64,000 nucleotides of DNA from Acanthococcus lagerstroemiae (GCA_031841125.1 CM063109.1:3448321-3512320); one strand, 5' to 3'; counted from the stretch's first letter, positions 22,056-33,815 are shown. Program-made: numbers and translations. The notes: generated by a model not told the origin, from the sequence alone.

Positions 22056-23797
22056 CTGACCGAGATGTGACTTGACTTCGTGCACCGAGCTCCCAATTAC
22101 GTTCCATAAATATCCAGGGAGAAAATTTCATACAACTTCGGGGAATTCATACGCGGAATAACACAAATTGAAACCAATTTCTCGATATAATGCGTTACTC
22201 TCAGGTACCACTGGGGAGGGAACGGAGAAATTAAGTTCCGTACAAACTTTATTACATGGGGATTACAAATGACCTTTGGCAAAGCTATACTTTTTCGCTG
22301 ATCCTATGAAAAACAAAAGTCGTTTTGTCGGCCATTTTCGAGGTTTAAAAAGATTTGTGAACAGGTGTCTTCATTTTCACCAAGGTCATTTTCTCACTTT
22401 CACAGCTCCGCAGTCTTCTATTACAAAAAGTTATTTGCCCCGTCCCCTCTGTTTTTAGATAACAGCTGCGTGAAATTCGGATTTCTTTATTTTCTTGACT
22501 CTGGTGTAACTACGCAGTGCTCTATGGAAATTTGTCATATTTCACGAGGTGAAATATAAAATTAATAAATTAACGGTTCAAGATCATTGAACTTAATTCT
22601 AACGTATCAGTTCGACAATCAATTTAAATCTATAACATAAAGGGGGATGTCGCGAGCCAAAACTGTTGAAATTGCAGTGTGAATGTCCAGTTTCCAGGAA
22701 TGTTGAGTTCATTTCAGTATCAGTTTTACCCTAAATTTGGAAGTCTAACTTTACGATTTCGAAAAATTGACGTATATAGCGTAACATAGTCAACTTTGAT
22801 TCCCTTATCCTATTTTATCGTTCCAAATTTAAAATTCTAGGTAACACAAATATCGGATCTCAATTCAATTACTCTGGAAACCCGAATGGAACGGATTTTG
22901 ACTAGTTCAGTTTTTAGCCACTGTTTCCCAGATTTCAGCTGGCAGCAAAATTGATGTCAACGATGGAGTCAGTAACTCTGAAACCTATACTTTTTTTACT
23001 CGCCATATTACATTTTACATTGTCTTGATCCTTGAACCCACCTATCTGGGGTTGCTATTTTGAATTTCAGTCAAAACTTACAACATTTTCCCAGCAAATT
23101 TGAACATTTATTATTTGGCATTCGTGTTAGTGTCCTCAGCATCCCAATTTTCAACTTCGACTAAAACTGATATAATGAGAAATTCACTAATTCTAAAAAC
23201 CTGCTAGTTGATGTCTGAGATCTGTATTGTATTTTACGTAATTTTGAACTCAAACCCTCTCCTCTGGATATCATGATTCTTAATTTGAGCTAACACTATT
23301 TGACACCCATTTTTCATTTGAGGCCGTTTTGATACAACCTTTTCTTTTTGCTTGGTGCCAAAAATTTCAACCGATGACTCAATTAATGGAAAAGTTTTCA
23401 AATCGGTGGTATCCAAAGAGCAGGATGGACGGCGGAAAAGAGTTAAACAATTTTTGAGGATAGAAAGTTGGGAACGTTAAAAATCGGGATTTTTTTTCTG
23501 TTCGTATAAGTTCATAACACTACGCAACAATTTGAGATTTTTCAAAAAACGATGACGTGAGAATATATATTATGATTCTGTATGTATTTTCAACGAGGAG
23601 TTTGTAATGTCGATGTTAATTTTTTGATTAGGTAGAGTTCATTTCCCCCCCTATCTCCCATCTTAAATGCGAATTTCAGTGTCATCAAGATAATATCACT
23701 GATCAAACAACTGTGGGCATTCAGCATTGTTATCAGTATCAGTGTACCCATTTGTGGAGGACAAAAAGGAATAAAAAGTGAAAAGTTTGATAAAATC
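22056..23797. other. unassigned AT-rich DNA with weak old tandem structure
   Basis: Between about 22660 and 23470 phrases such as TTTCAGTCAAAACTTACAAC and TTTCAGTATCAGTTTTACCC recur at irregular intervals, suggesting an eroded tandem array. No coding region was recognised. Confidence 0.35.
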
Positions 23798-24319
23798 TTA
23801 ATTTTGAATATGGAAAACGAGAGGTTCTTGAGACAAATGGTTAATGCTATCATACTCAGCATTCAAAATATAGCTAAAATCATATAATCTCATCCGATTG
23901 TTTTTTATGCTGTTGTGTAGTGTAATGTAAGAAGCTGTTATTTTCTCCATTAGTGCAGTGTTGAGATTAGTGTTATGAAAGGTTTTTCTCAACCTTCCTC
24001 GTGTGATGGTTGTCTTGCAGATATAAAAAAACCATACAGATTTCGTTCGGAATTTTTTCTCATATGGGTAGCAGTTTTTGAGACTTTTGAAGACAATGTC
24101 TATTTTGATGGAATTCAACCCTATAACACAGGGGATACAGAATTGAAGTTTTGGCATGCTAATGAAGAAATTCTGAACTGGATGTTCCAAAATTTTTTTC
24201 CCCCATTGTATTTCGTGTATATTAAAGGTAACTAACATTTCGAGCTTAATACGCGCGGCACTAAAATCTATTCTATTCTCAAAATTCGTCCATTTCGAGT
24301 AATTCCAACTGAGACTCAC
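23798..24319 (-). CDS. unrecognised 173-codon open frame
   Basis: This is the longest open frame outside recognised mobile elements and exons. The predicted product is lysine- and asparagine-rich. Near residues 85-150 it has a stretch with more gene-like composition (CYPYEKKFRTKSVWFFYICK followed by a basic RGRLRKTFHNTNL segment). I see no signal peptide, clear membrane segment or known motif. The start is simply the first in-frame ATG, and neither a promoter nor splice sites can be defended. It may be an exon remnant, a fragment of an unrecognised element, or chance in AT-rich DNA. Confidence 0.2.
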   Translation of the reverse strand: MSLSWNYSKWTNFENRIDFSAARIKLEMLVTFNIHEIQWGKKILEHPVQNFFISMPKLQFCIPCVIGLNSIKIDIVFKSLKNCYPYEKKFRTKSVWFFYICKTTITRGRLRKTFHNTNLNTALMEKITASYITLHNSIKNNRMRLYDFSYILNAEYDSINHLSQEPLVFHIQN

Positions 24320-24639
24320 ATTGGTCGTACACCGAATTGGAAAAGTTGACTAGTCTTATACCTATATGCATCTGAAGAAAAGCAATCCAAATCTTTTTTG
24401 TTTACAAAATTCGAAGACTATTTCCCTCCAAATTTGCCAGCTTACTAAGGAAGTGTATTTTCAACTTGGGCACAATGCGGGACCGAAGGAAGGAATCGAG
24501 AAACTCGATTCGAATTTTCAGTCACGTAAATTCGCCGTGTCGACCGTAAAAGGCTGAAACAATGTGACAGCGAGATGGACGTAAAATGAAATTATACGAT
24601 TATACTTATGCCGAACTAGATTCCCCGTTTTGTACTTTT

Positions 24640-24712
24640 AATCGACGAAAAGAAGAAAGAAAGAAAGAAAGAATGAAAGAAAGAAAGAAAGAAAGAAGAA
24701 GAAAAAAAAATG
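24640..24712 (+). repeat. GAAA microsatellite
   Basis: Run of GAAA and GAA units (with one GAATGAAA interruption) ending in a run of nine A. It explains the low-complexity serine/phenylalanine frame on the minus strand. Confidence 0.9.
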
Positions 24713-27700
24713 GACCACGAAGAATGGTGGTCGGTTGAATAATTCTGAAGCAAGTTGATGTCAAGTGTCAACTCCTCGAACGGAGTGAATCCGGGTGACG
24801 TAAATTTTTTGGACAGGGTTTGTAAATCGGCATCCGGCCGAATTGAGGAAGGTCGTGATGCTAAGTTCAGATCAGATGTTTTCGAGTCACGGGGAAGCGT
24901 GCGCGCCCGAATGCGAGGAGAAGAGCATAGCGGTGCCGTGTACGATGCCATGTGCCTCAAACCGCACACTGGCCTTTACTCTCGACTCGAAAAACAGTGC
25001 CAGTGGATCACGTGCTGGTGTTTCCTTCATCCGCGACTCTCGTTTTTAGTTGCTTTCCATTAATCGCAGCCGACGATGTTTTCGTTTCCCAATTTTGGAA
25101 AATCCCGATCGACGTTCGCTTCGTTTACAGTTTCGTTTTCAGTACGCCGAAATTTTTAGCTAATTCGCGAATTAACTGCATCGCGATTTTAAATTTAATT
25201 GGGCGAGTTCGCGTTATTTTCAGTTAATCGCGAGTCGGCAAAATTAGTTTTTAAAATCATCGGGTTCGTGCGATTTTTGTTTGTTTTCTTTTATCGATGG
25301 TTGAATGTAAAAGACGAATAAAGTTAACGTGTTGGCATTTCTATACAGATATGACCTTTTGAAAATGAGCCTCGATTGAGATCACGTGGTTGGCATATTG
25401 GTCGAAAATCGGACGAATGCTATAGTTATTGTTAGGCTACAAAAGAGTTCATTCTGAGTATCGTAGCTTACGATTTGATGAGTTCCTATACCATATCGGA
25501 TTAAAAATGTAGATATGTTTTGAAAGCCTCATATGATGCCGTTCTGCTGGAACTGCCCAGTGTATGTTCCACTGGCCCCGTCAGAGTGCTTAGTATTCAA
25601 ATAGAAGTATTTTAAAATATCATTCACTCGTTGTGCGACGGTCTAAACTAATCTATAAAAGTGTACAGTCACCACCGTGGCGCTGTACAATTTCAAATTT
25701 GAAATAAGCTCCACGTGTGGAGGCGCACTGGGGTGAAATGGCCTTTCCAGAACTGTAAATTGAATGAATCCGTCTGTATTACACCCTTTGTTAATGAAAG
25801 ACATTCTTCAAGAAAACCAATATTCGCGCACAGAAGCCAAAAAATTGAACTTTTAAAACGTTACCGGAGAAAATCAAGCGATTCATTCATTTCGATGGAA
25901 CTTTGTGAAGGTATAAAGTATCCAACGTGAGTACATTATACTCGCAAAACACTTCGTAGGCAATATAATAAAGTAGAAAAACTGCAAGATTGAAGAAAAG
26001 GATGAACATTGTGTGTAAATATCACCGAAAGTGGTAAGTGTCCGGACTTATAAAAACAGATGGACACGTTGCTTGAGTTCAGTGGGGATGCTGTAAAATC
26101 AATTACTCCAGCTTTAGTTTTTCAAAATTTTGGATTCTTGGTCTGAAAATATATTAAGCCACTCGAAGCTTTATTTTAAGATCATTCAAAATCACACGTA
26201 GCTTCATGGTCTATCATAAACTACCTCTTTGAACGTGAAATTGGGTCGAACTGGCAACAGCCAGGAAGTGGTGAGTTAGTTTCGAAGAGGGCTAAAAAAT
26301 TCTCTCCATTGAAGCGGGGCTAGAAGATCCGTTTACTTCGAAATTTTAAATGAGAAGCTACGCCGTGCTGCCCGTGCTAGATTACTGATTTGGATTATTG
26401 CACCTTATCGTGTATGTGATCTCGATTCGAGTCGTCAACATCAAGCCACCGAATAAAGAGGACCATTTTCATCACATTTTTCAAGTTATTTTAATTTTCA
26501 CGCTCGTTAGAAAACTACTGTCAAGCGACCCAATCCCGTAAGAACAAAAATATTGACATGATACCTCATCTATTAAACAGCATGTCTCATTTTCGATATA
26601 CATGAAAGAACCACCTCTAAATTTTAGGTTTAATCCCTTCCCCAAGATTCTGTGAAGTCATAAGATAGAAAATAGCAGCGTAGTGAATTTAATATTCGTA
26701 CAAATCGGGTGGACCAGTTATTTTATTTTATTGTCGCAGACAGTAGAATGGAGTGAAAAACAATAACTTTGAAGTTCGAACTACGACGACCACTCAAAAG
26801 TCGTTGTTTTGATGTCTGTGCAAAATATCAATAAAACATTCCAATATTTCAAGTTTACTCATAGGGCTGAAATTTGAACGGGGGATTTCGACTGACGAGA
26901 AATTGATTTCAGAGCCTCAATTCACAAAAACGCTAAAAATGAAACTTGTGACCAAAAGAGTCCCTATTTTCAACGAATTTAAACGCAGGATTATTTCAAA
27001 GTAAGCGGAGCTGCCACAGTTTTGTCTGAAGTCTCATATAAGGCAATTTTATACCTAAAAACCATTGTCTCTTGTGAGGCATTTCTTCATTCAAGATGTA
27101 GATACATGAGTGACTTTCTCAAATAACAGTTTTTCAACATAATTGCCATTAAAAAATTATCTCATCGTAAAGCATCTTACTCTTCAATTATATACGTATA
27201 ATTTACTGAAAATACCAAAGAAAACACTGTTCGTAGTTTTATGAGTCACTTTGATGTCTGAAAAACTCTGAAAATTCAAAAATATGATAAAATTAAATTC
27301 CTAAAAAACTCAGTTTCAAAACTAGAAAAAAAAATGTTTGTTGGTAGGTTAAGAACGTTCTGTGTTATCGAAGAATAAAGTGTTTCATAGTATCGTATTT
27401 CTTGTGAATTCGTATTTCGAAAATTCATTTTTTGTTAAAATTTCTTACGTTCATCCCATGGTAAATTTTGAGCTGTGTGTGCGAACTAAGAATATTAGAA
27501 TTTTTTACTGATATTTCTTGTATAAATTCGTCATCATTACATTAACACGGATAAAGTTCCGGTTTTTTTTTATTTATTTTTTTTTAAGAAAAATGATTGC
27601 AGATTTCTTGGTGGAAAATCCTGAAGAAACTGCACCTCCCTCAGAAAATCACTAACTTTTTCAGTTGCTTAAAATTGTTGACTGGTACATTTTATACCAA

Positions 27701-27985
27701 AAGGAACAAACTTAGCTATAGGAAAAAAATTAATTCCAAAAATTGTCAAATTTAAGACGTATCTTATATACGAGTACAATGATTAAAAATTTAACAATAA
27801 GGAGATAGATATTCAATGAACTATGAGTTTACAAAAGACAGAGTGAAAGAGACGTGATTGTTCTCCGATCTCGCATATGATGTTCGCAGTAATCCTTTAT
27901 GAATGCACTTAGAAATACTATCTGTAATGGAATGTATTATTCTATTAATTTCGAATCGTCATAGAAAATTTTCTATGAAAAAAGT
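24713..27985. other. unassigned DNA, CpG-rich at 24760-25320
   Basis: The first ~600 bp has frequent CpG and overlapping frames on both strands (24755-25063 plus, 24616-24969 minus) without motifs; it looks single copy. From 25320 to 27985 the sequence is AT-rich with nothing recognised. An 18-bp palindrome (CATAGAAAATTTTCTATG) lies at about 27960-27977, just outside the mariner. Confidence 0.35.
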
Positions 27986-27987
27986 AC

Positions 27988-28888
27988 ATAGAGCGACTGA
28001 AAAGTAATGCCTATACACCCGGGAGGGGGAACGAGAAGAGATATCGGATGGGACCAAGAAGAAATGAAAGTAAAATTCTTTAGCTTCAAAATGATGTATT
28101 CATTTTTCGTAGTCGCTATTAACACTTACACATTTCTCCCAACGATTAACAAATTTTTCATTCCATCCACGAAGAAATTTTCATCATTTTCATTGATCCG
28201 GGATCTCACGTTTTCTGAGGCGTAATGATTACCCCCTTAGGTCTCGCTTCAACATGGGGGAAAAGGGGAAATCGCATGGGGCAAAATCGGGTGAGTACGG
28301 AGGGTGGAAAATCAGCATGAACTTCAGCTTGCGCAGCACTTCCTCAGTGGCATGTGAGATGTGTGGCCTCAGCAGATTCTTTGATAGCCAAGTTCCGGAA
28401 TGATAATGGCCTACACGTTCCTTCGATATTCCCAGATAGTTCGTGATTTGACGGTCACTTCGAATCAAATCGCCCACTTTCTTGCGATGAATTTTGTCAG
28501 TCCCAGGAAATGGTCGTCCGCTACGAACTTCGTCCTCAGTATTCGCCTTACATGTTTCACATTCGTGAAATTTTATCACTGACCGATTCACCGTACTTCT
28601 ATCAATAGTATCATCACCATAAATCACTTTTAACCGGCGAAAAATGTCTATAGGGTTCGTGTTCAAAAATTCAATCACTGCACATTGTTTTAGATGTGTA
28701 CACAAAACAGCATTACTCTTCTCCACGATAATGGCTACTGATTGCGAACTGGAGAAGGTATTTCAACGAAAGTTGGTTTACAGGTAAAAGAGGGATGTAG
28801 GTTTGTTATGCTACGTCGAGCGGCTCTGCAAGTTGTTTTGTTCATATTATATGTATAGTCGTGTGTGCATTACTTTTCAGCCAGCCCT
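27988..28888 (-). mobile_element. mariner-like transposon, internally deleted (~0.9 kb)
   Basis: Terminal inverted repeats are visible. CTGAAAAGTAATGC at 27997-28010 is the exact complement of GCATTACTTTTCAG at 28867-28880, with partial matches outward (GAGCGACTG versus GGCTGGCTG). The transposase frame inside runs on the minus strand. Intact mariners are about 1.3 kb, so roughly 400 bp is missing, which fits the gap seen in the protein. I could not fix the TA target duplication exactly. Confidence 0.8.
28229..28726 (-). pseudogene. mariner transposase remnant
   Basis: Residues 10-75 resemble the N-terminal helix-turn-helix of mariner transposases (AVIEFLNTNPIDIFRRLKVI, then YGDDTIDRSTVNRSVIKFHE, then DEVRSGRP). 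Residues 85-125 match the second DNA-binding part (DRQITNYLGISKERVGHYHS). The frame then jumps to FHPPYSPDFAPCDFPF, the block holding the third catalytic aspartate. The DEW-type first aspartate and the QDNAPAH second aspartate are absent. C-terminal sequence (FFVDGMKNLL) continues in another frame near 28150. It cannot encode an active enzyme. Confidence 0.85.
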
Positions 28889-30253
28889 CGGAAGTTTTAA
28901 CCGTCGAGAAGTAAGGATAGGCAAGTACTATATGTATTGTCAGGCTAAGTTGCCTGTTTGCCCAATTGAAGGAAAATCACTCCCACCGATACACCTTGTG
29001 TTAATTTTAGGTCACTGAACAAGACCAAGGCAAGGTTCACGAAAGTCTTGTTACTCAAGGCCCCGTATTTAGATTTTCTGTTACGAGTAAATAGCAAAGG
29101 ATCTGAAGAGAATTCAACCGGGTTTTCCAGGAGGAGGGGGTAAAAATCATTGTTTTTGTTACTTACGCGTTCTTTCTTAAGAAATTGTTATTATGGTACA
29201 AATGTAGGGCTTGGATGATGGATATTCTGAGTTCAGTTCGCACATAAATTCTCAATTTACTCGGATTCCTTATTTATAATAATACAATATTTTCTCAGTG
29301 CCGGAGTCAATTTTACTAATTTTTGCGGGGGTAGTACTAATTGTTCATTTGTTCTCAGTACCTATATCATATTAGATCAGGATTCGTCGGTAAATAATTA
29401 GAATTGCTAATTTAATTCCACGTGCGTGAGTCATTCATCACACGTAGAAGCAAACTACTGAGATAAAATTCAACCCGATTCGAACGTACATTCGAGTTTT
29501 CTTTACAACCGCATTATTTCGAATTGATATTTGCTATTATCATTCTGCTCGCCGATGATAAGAAACGGGAATCGGTGTATTCGTTACAATTTGTTTACAC
29601 AGTTCTCGTTCGATCATTCGGCAGTAGGTCTAAATTTAGATTTTGACAGCCGAGGAAACCCATATGTCAGGCGGTAGTTTTCTTTTATTATAGAGCATCT
29701 TTCGACGTACTCAAGTCGTACTCAACGGGTTTCCGAAGACGAGATACATTTCTTATTTGTTCGAGCCGACGAGGCGAGAATTTTATTATTTGTTTGCTTC
29801 TCATCCTCAATATCAATTATGCGAGCCCATTCTCGAAAACTCGTATAACTTTAATGTTACAGTCGAATATACGAGCTTTTTTTTCACAATTTGGCGGCCA
29901 AACTTATCTTCAAATTTTATAAGCTAAGTTCGTCGTTCGACTGACATAAATCCGAAAATATTGACCGGCGGTGCTACTATTATGTACCAAACACCTCTTG
30001 CGTTCGATGTGCCCCAAAATTTGGTACTGTAATACGTCTTGTTGTTACATCAGTATCGTCGTTTTCCTTTCAAGATGTTCTGTAGCTCAACCATTTTCGT
30101 AGATATAAAATTTAAAGACATGTTACTAAGCCGACAAAATGCACGTTCTAGGTTCAGATCTTTTACATTCTCCAGCGAACATAGAAGGTGGTTATTTGGT
30201 GCGTTTAACGTTCCGTGCGCGAGCTCGTTAAATAACGATGACATGAAATCGGA
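28889..30253. other. unassigned DNA upstream of the transporter exon
   Basis: 29400-30250 has more CpG and fewer repeats than average and precedes the coding exon on the same strand. It may hold its 5' untranslated sequence, an acceptor site or regulatory DNA. No TATA box or initiator could be assigned. In-frame stop TGA at 30239-30241 sets the upstream limit of the open frame. Confidence 0.35.
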
Positions 30254-30602
30254 ATGCAATCGCCGATGCCAAAAGCTCGCTCTTGGCCTTTATTACAACA
30301 GACGATAGTGTGCGACCGCGAAACCCAAACTTTGGTCGAGAGTACACCTTCGACGGTGAACGCGATCACCGCTGTGCAGCAACAGCCATCGCAGCAACAG
30401 CAGCCGATCCGGGCGCCGAAGAAACAGTTTTTCGCGTCGAGCAAACTTTTGCAAAGACACTACTACCCCGAAGGCGGTTGGGGCTGGGTCATCATATTCT
30501 GCGGCACGTGCATTCATATCCTGAATCACGGACTGCAGCTGTCGTTTAGTATCGGCGCCGTGGTCATCTCAACGAGGTACCACGTCTTACCTGCGGACAC
30601 AG
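30254..30602 (+). CDS. first coding exon of a monocarboxylate transporter (SLC16/MCT family)
   Basis: The translated exon has a polar N-terminal segment (about residues 1-65, with a glutamine-rich patch near residues 40-50). It is followed by YYPEGGWGWVIIFCGTCIHI and the start of a hydrophobic helix (about residues 70-100). The P-(D/E)-G-G-W-G-W-V motif at the start of transmembrane segment 1 is the hallmark of SLC16 proton-coupled monocarboxylate transporters of the plasma membrane. ATG at 30254 is the first after the in-frame stop at 30239-30241. The exon ends at 30602 with ACACAG/GTTAGT, leaving one base of a split glycine codon (phase 1). Only ~116 residues of the expected 450-750 are present; the other eleven helices must lie in exons I could not find here. 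Substrate and subfamily cannot be set from this part. Confidence 0.85.
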
Positions 30603-30608
30603 GTTAGT
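30603..30608 (+). promoter_or_regulatory. splice donor of the transporter exon
   Basis: GTTAGT directly after ACACAG, a near-consensus 5' splice site. The open frame itself ends five bases further on at a TAG inside the presumed intron, supporting splicing here. Confidence 0.75.
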
Positions 30609-31147
30609 ACCGAGACTTTTCTTCGCATTTTTAGGAGACAACTGAAATAATAAGGACATTGGTAGAATAAAAAATGAAATACAAGGTTCGTAAATTTAAA
30701 TTTCGATTCGAGCTTGCGAGGTTATTTACCTTTGAATGGCCCTGATCTTGAACTTGGTGCTCGGGTTTCTCGGACTATATTTCAATATCATATAGGACGT
30801 ATTTTTATTGCGGATATTGAACTTTCGGTATGGTCGCATTTTGAAGGCACTGACTTATCGGTAAACTTTCTGAGCCAGCCTTCTAAATCCAACATGTTTT
30901 GTGTTGGTACTGACGTCATTAAGTTTTTCACGTGGTTATATTTTTGGAGTTATTAACTTACCTGTAGTTCATGTTCTAGCTTTAACAAAGGGGAAGGGCG
31001 TTGAACTTTCTACAGAGACGCATTGCTCTTCCAATCGGCGTATAAATTTACAATACGAACTACCCGTAGGTTCCTAATCCAAAACTGGAACATGACTAAA
31101 AAAAACGCCAGCCCAGAAATCAGAACTCATAAAGCTTAGGTTCAAGG
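30609..31147. other. unassigned intron-like DNA
   Basis: AT-rich sequence after the donor. The 80-codon frame at 30714-30956 has no motif and does not resemble a transporter segment. Confidence 0.4.
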
Positions 31148-31277
31148 AATAGGCTTAAATATGGGGAGAGGAGGGAGCTCAACCCCTTCTTTGAAAGCCC
31201 CACCCCAAAAATTTTGATACTTTATTGAATGAGTCTGAGTCAGCCCGAGTCGACGTCTCGCTTTGACCTCACCCCTA
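31148..31277 (+). mobile_element. probable third, truncated copy of the CATAGGCGTAAATAG MITE
   Basis: ATAGGCTTAAATATGGGGAG at the left resembles the terminal repeat of the elements at 16474 and 51696. It is followed by the same kind of C-rich stretch (AAAGCCCCACCCCAAAAATT) and TTTTGATACTTTA. The right half is missing where the jockey-like fragment begins, suggesting a breakage or insertion there. Confidence 0.45.
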
Positions 31278-31790
31278 CGTACCCATTTACATCGATGGAA
31301 AAATGATCTCTCCAGATAGCCACGCTCGATGTCTAGGACTATATTTGGGCTGCAAACTTAATTGGCATGAACACGTTCGACGGAAGAGAAAACTACTCAA
31401 CAGGCATTTAAAAAGTTCTGCTGGCTCATTGACCCTCGCTCGGAACATAGCCTTGCCAATAAGAGGTTTATCTACTCCACCATCTTCAAGCCTGCCTGGG
31501 CTTATGGCTGCGAACTGTGGGGATCAACAACTGTCTCCAATGTCTCGTTATAGAAAGGTTCCAAATAAGTTCATGCGAACAATAGCAAAAGCGTTGTGTG
31601 TTACCAATGCTCAACTATGGTCTGATCTCGATCTCGTCTCCGTCGATGATGTCATCTCGCAAAGGGTAAACAGCCATAATAAACGTCCGCACCATCATTC
31701 TAACTTGGAGGCTAGTACGTTACTGAGACACCAGCAGTGACACCCGCTGGCTTTGTTCAAGACACATTGGATTTTATTAGCTAAAAGTTA
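31270..31790 (+). pseudogene. jockey-like LINE reverse transcriptase C-terminal fragment
   Basis: The frame begins with PYVPIYIDGKMISPDSHARC-like wording, then LGLYLGCKLNWHEHVRRKRK at about 31340-31400. This is the post-palm block of jockey-clade ORF2 (YLGLxLDxxLTWxxHxxxKRKxL). After a frameshift near 31450 another frame gives FIYSTIFKPAWAYGCELWGS, also diagnostic. The first frame resumes with KVPNKFMRTIAKALCVTNAQ. The fragment ends near the HPLALFK-like tail at about 31745. Stops, frameshifts and a missing catalytic core show it is dead. Confidence 0.8.
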
Positions 31791-32465
31791 CTTAATTAAT
31801 TAATCTCCCTTGCTAATCAGTAGAGCTGATTGCGCTTCTTTAGTTTTCTGTTGTAACCTACTTTTGTATAATTTGGTCAATACTGTACTCTCGGTAGTTC
31901 CAGATAAACTTTCAGGGGGAAATTGCTCCGCAAGGGTAGGGATTACACACAAAACAAAATCAGAAACGAATTCAGCTGATAAAAAATCCCTCATTTCGAA
32001 GTTATGCTGGTAGTTTTTACTGATTTACACTGTTTAAGGTTGCGGCTCTTTATGCTGCCACAGGGTTAGTGGTTGCACTTAAACCAGTATTAAAATTAAT
32101 TTAGAGGGCCGCGGAATCCCCTTGTGGATAACACTGAAGGTGGTTTTTATTGATCAACACTTTTCGAGGTTGTGGCCACTTGTAGCGCCGTAAGGGTAGA
32201 GGTACAGTAAAAAATTTATCCAAAACGAACTTAATAGTTGAAGGTGAAATCATCTTCATATCCCTGCTTATAGGTTTTGTTAACAATTTTCGGTTGCAGC
32301 TCACTGTGGAGCTACACAAGTAAGGATTACTCTCAAAATAATATCAAAAACGAATTCAATAGCTCAAAAATTAACTGTTTCGATTCTACTGAAGACAGTT
32401 TTTGCTGATTAACAATTGTCGAGGTTGCGGCCTTCTCCGAGACTCCGAGAGTAGGAATCGCAGTT
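31791..32465 (+). repeat. degenerate tandem repeat, unit about 140 bp (GAGGTTGCGGCC family)
   Basis: Units share TTTTTACTGATTNACACT, then TTNGAGGTTGCGGCC, then a short GC-rich stretch with AAGGGTAG, then CAAAANGAATTNAATAGCT. The TTNNAGGTTGCGGC core occurs at about 32034, 32167, 32289 (as TCGGTTGCAGCTC) and 32418, giving spacings of roughly 122-133 bp, with a partial unit before 32000. Confidence 0.65.
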
Positions 32466-32781
32466 CACATCACATGAAAATTGAATTTGACTTGCTCTAG
32501 AAAACCCCCAGCATAACATTTTTTAATATTTTGGCGATTCATAGTTGATAAAATACTAAAATATAAATGAAGGCGTGAAGTTGAAAACATCCTATGTAGC
32601 AATGTGAAAAGTGTACAAGAGAAGCAAGAAACTGTTTCAGCTGAGGTGAACGGGGTTGGTTTGGCAAAATAGGTGCCCAGCCAATTTTCTGAAGCTTCAT
32701 GCACATGTCCATGTACAAATTTCCGGGATCAGGCAAGCCTAAGCTGAGAGGGTTGACGTTGCGCACATTCTAAGTCCATGG
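32466..32781. other. unassigned DNA
   Basis: Two overlapping minus-strand frames of 75-79 codons (32465-32766) are serine/phenylalanine-rich with no motif. Nothing else seen. Confidence 0.4.
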
Positions 32782-33039
32782 GAAAGTCGAAGCAAAACAT
32801 CCTAAGTGCCACCAACATCAAACGCTACCTGTTACTTTGGAGTTAGGATGTTTTGCATGGATCGCTCGCCGGCACATGTGCGTGCTGCGATCTTTGGGTT
32901 GAAATTAAAAATACATTGAGGCTCTATTAGCTCTTAGGATGTTTAGTATTGTATGGACGGCGGTTCTTAGAACACTTGCATGCATAAAACCACTTTTGCA
33001 AAAGTTGGCACGTAGGATGTTTTGAACTTCGCACCTTCA
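32782..33039. mobile_element. ~258-bp inverted-repeat element with iterated TAGGATGTTTTG
   Basis: Left end GAAAGTCGAAGCAAAACATCCTAAGTGCC (shown here only to define the arm at 32782-32810) is mirrored at the right end 33006-33039. Key matching blocks are CAAAACATCCTA, GTGCCA and CGAAG. Inside, TTAGGATGTTTTGC near 32847 and TTAGGATGTTTAG near 32937 repeat the same motif in the other orientation. It has no coding capacity. The target duplication is unclear, so the superfamily is not assigned. Confidence 0.6.
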
Positions 33040-33708
33040 AATTGTTTACTCTAAAAAAAGAATTTTGATGTGAAGTGAAACTAAAAGAGGAGGTTAGCGT
33101 AACACCATTTTATGGCAAGGTAGTGTTACTTGAGGGAGGTAAAGTACTAAGCCAAATCTCACGAGGAAAATTTCTGCACTGACCTTTAGTTTTAGAGAGA
33201 AAAAAACTGAGGGCTCTCGCCTTCTTTCCGCTCTGCATAATGAATTTTCGCAGTAAACTATAACTGGAATCAAAGAAGATATTGATTGCTGAAGAATCCC
33301 TTTGTTCCCATGGTCCAGGGTTCGTGCTTTTCTGGGTTACTAACGACTGTACTGCAATATATGTTTTCGCGAATAAAAAAATCAGTGGAATCCTCGAGTC
33401 TTAAATTTTTTGACCAGAGCTTTTATAGTCTGAGAATTGCTAAATAAGTAATAACACATATGAGATTAGGAGTGTAGGTATCACTTAAAAATTTATGTTA
33501 TTTCATTCGTGTTCAAAAATAAGTCTTGTATACTCACTCCATCTAAGGATGGCGGACAAATTATGGCATAAAAATGGGAATTGGTATTGACTCATTATAT
33601 GATGTAAACTAGAAATTTTTCATCGGGATGAATTTGTATTAGTTTATTATGATGTTAATTTGGAATTTCTCAAAAGGCAAGCGTGGTATTATATGTATAT
33701 GTATTTAT
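33040..33708. other. unassigned AT-rich DNA
   Basis: No gene, RNA or bounded repeat recognised. Confidence 0.4.
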
Positions 33709-33815
33709 TGATTATGGTGGGGCGTATGGCAGTGCACGCATGCCAAATTGGCCCCGGGACACCGCACCCTCTATCCAGGAACTACCCCGATTATGCCTGC
33801 GTCAGGATGGGGGAG
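33709..33815 (-). mobile_element. ~100-bp SINE-like unit (R1-like LINE tail), copy 1
   Basis: Reading on the minus strand, it runs from CCTGACGCAGGCATAATCGG to the common 3' end GCCATACGCCCCACCAT. Imperfect direct repeats ATGTATATGTATTTAT (33693-33708) and ATGTATGTACATTTAT (33816-33831) flank it. It is the most diverged of the four short copies. Confidence 0.65.

Noticed and set aside
24616..24969. 117-codon serine/phenylalanine-rich minus-strand protein
   Set aside because: Its C-terminal half is the translated GAAA microsatellite.
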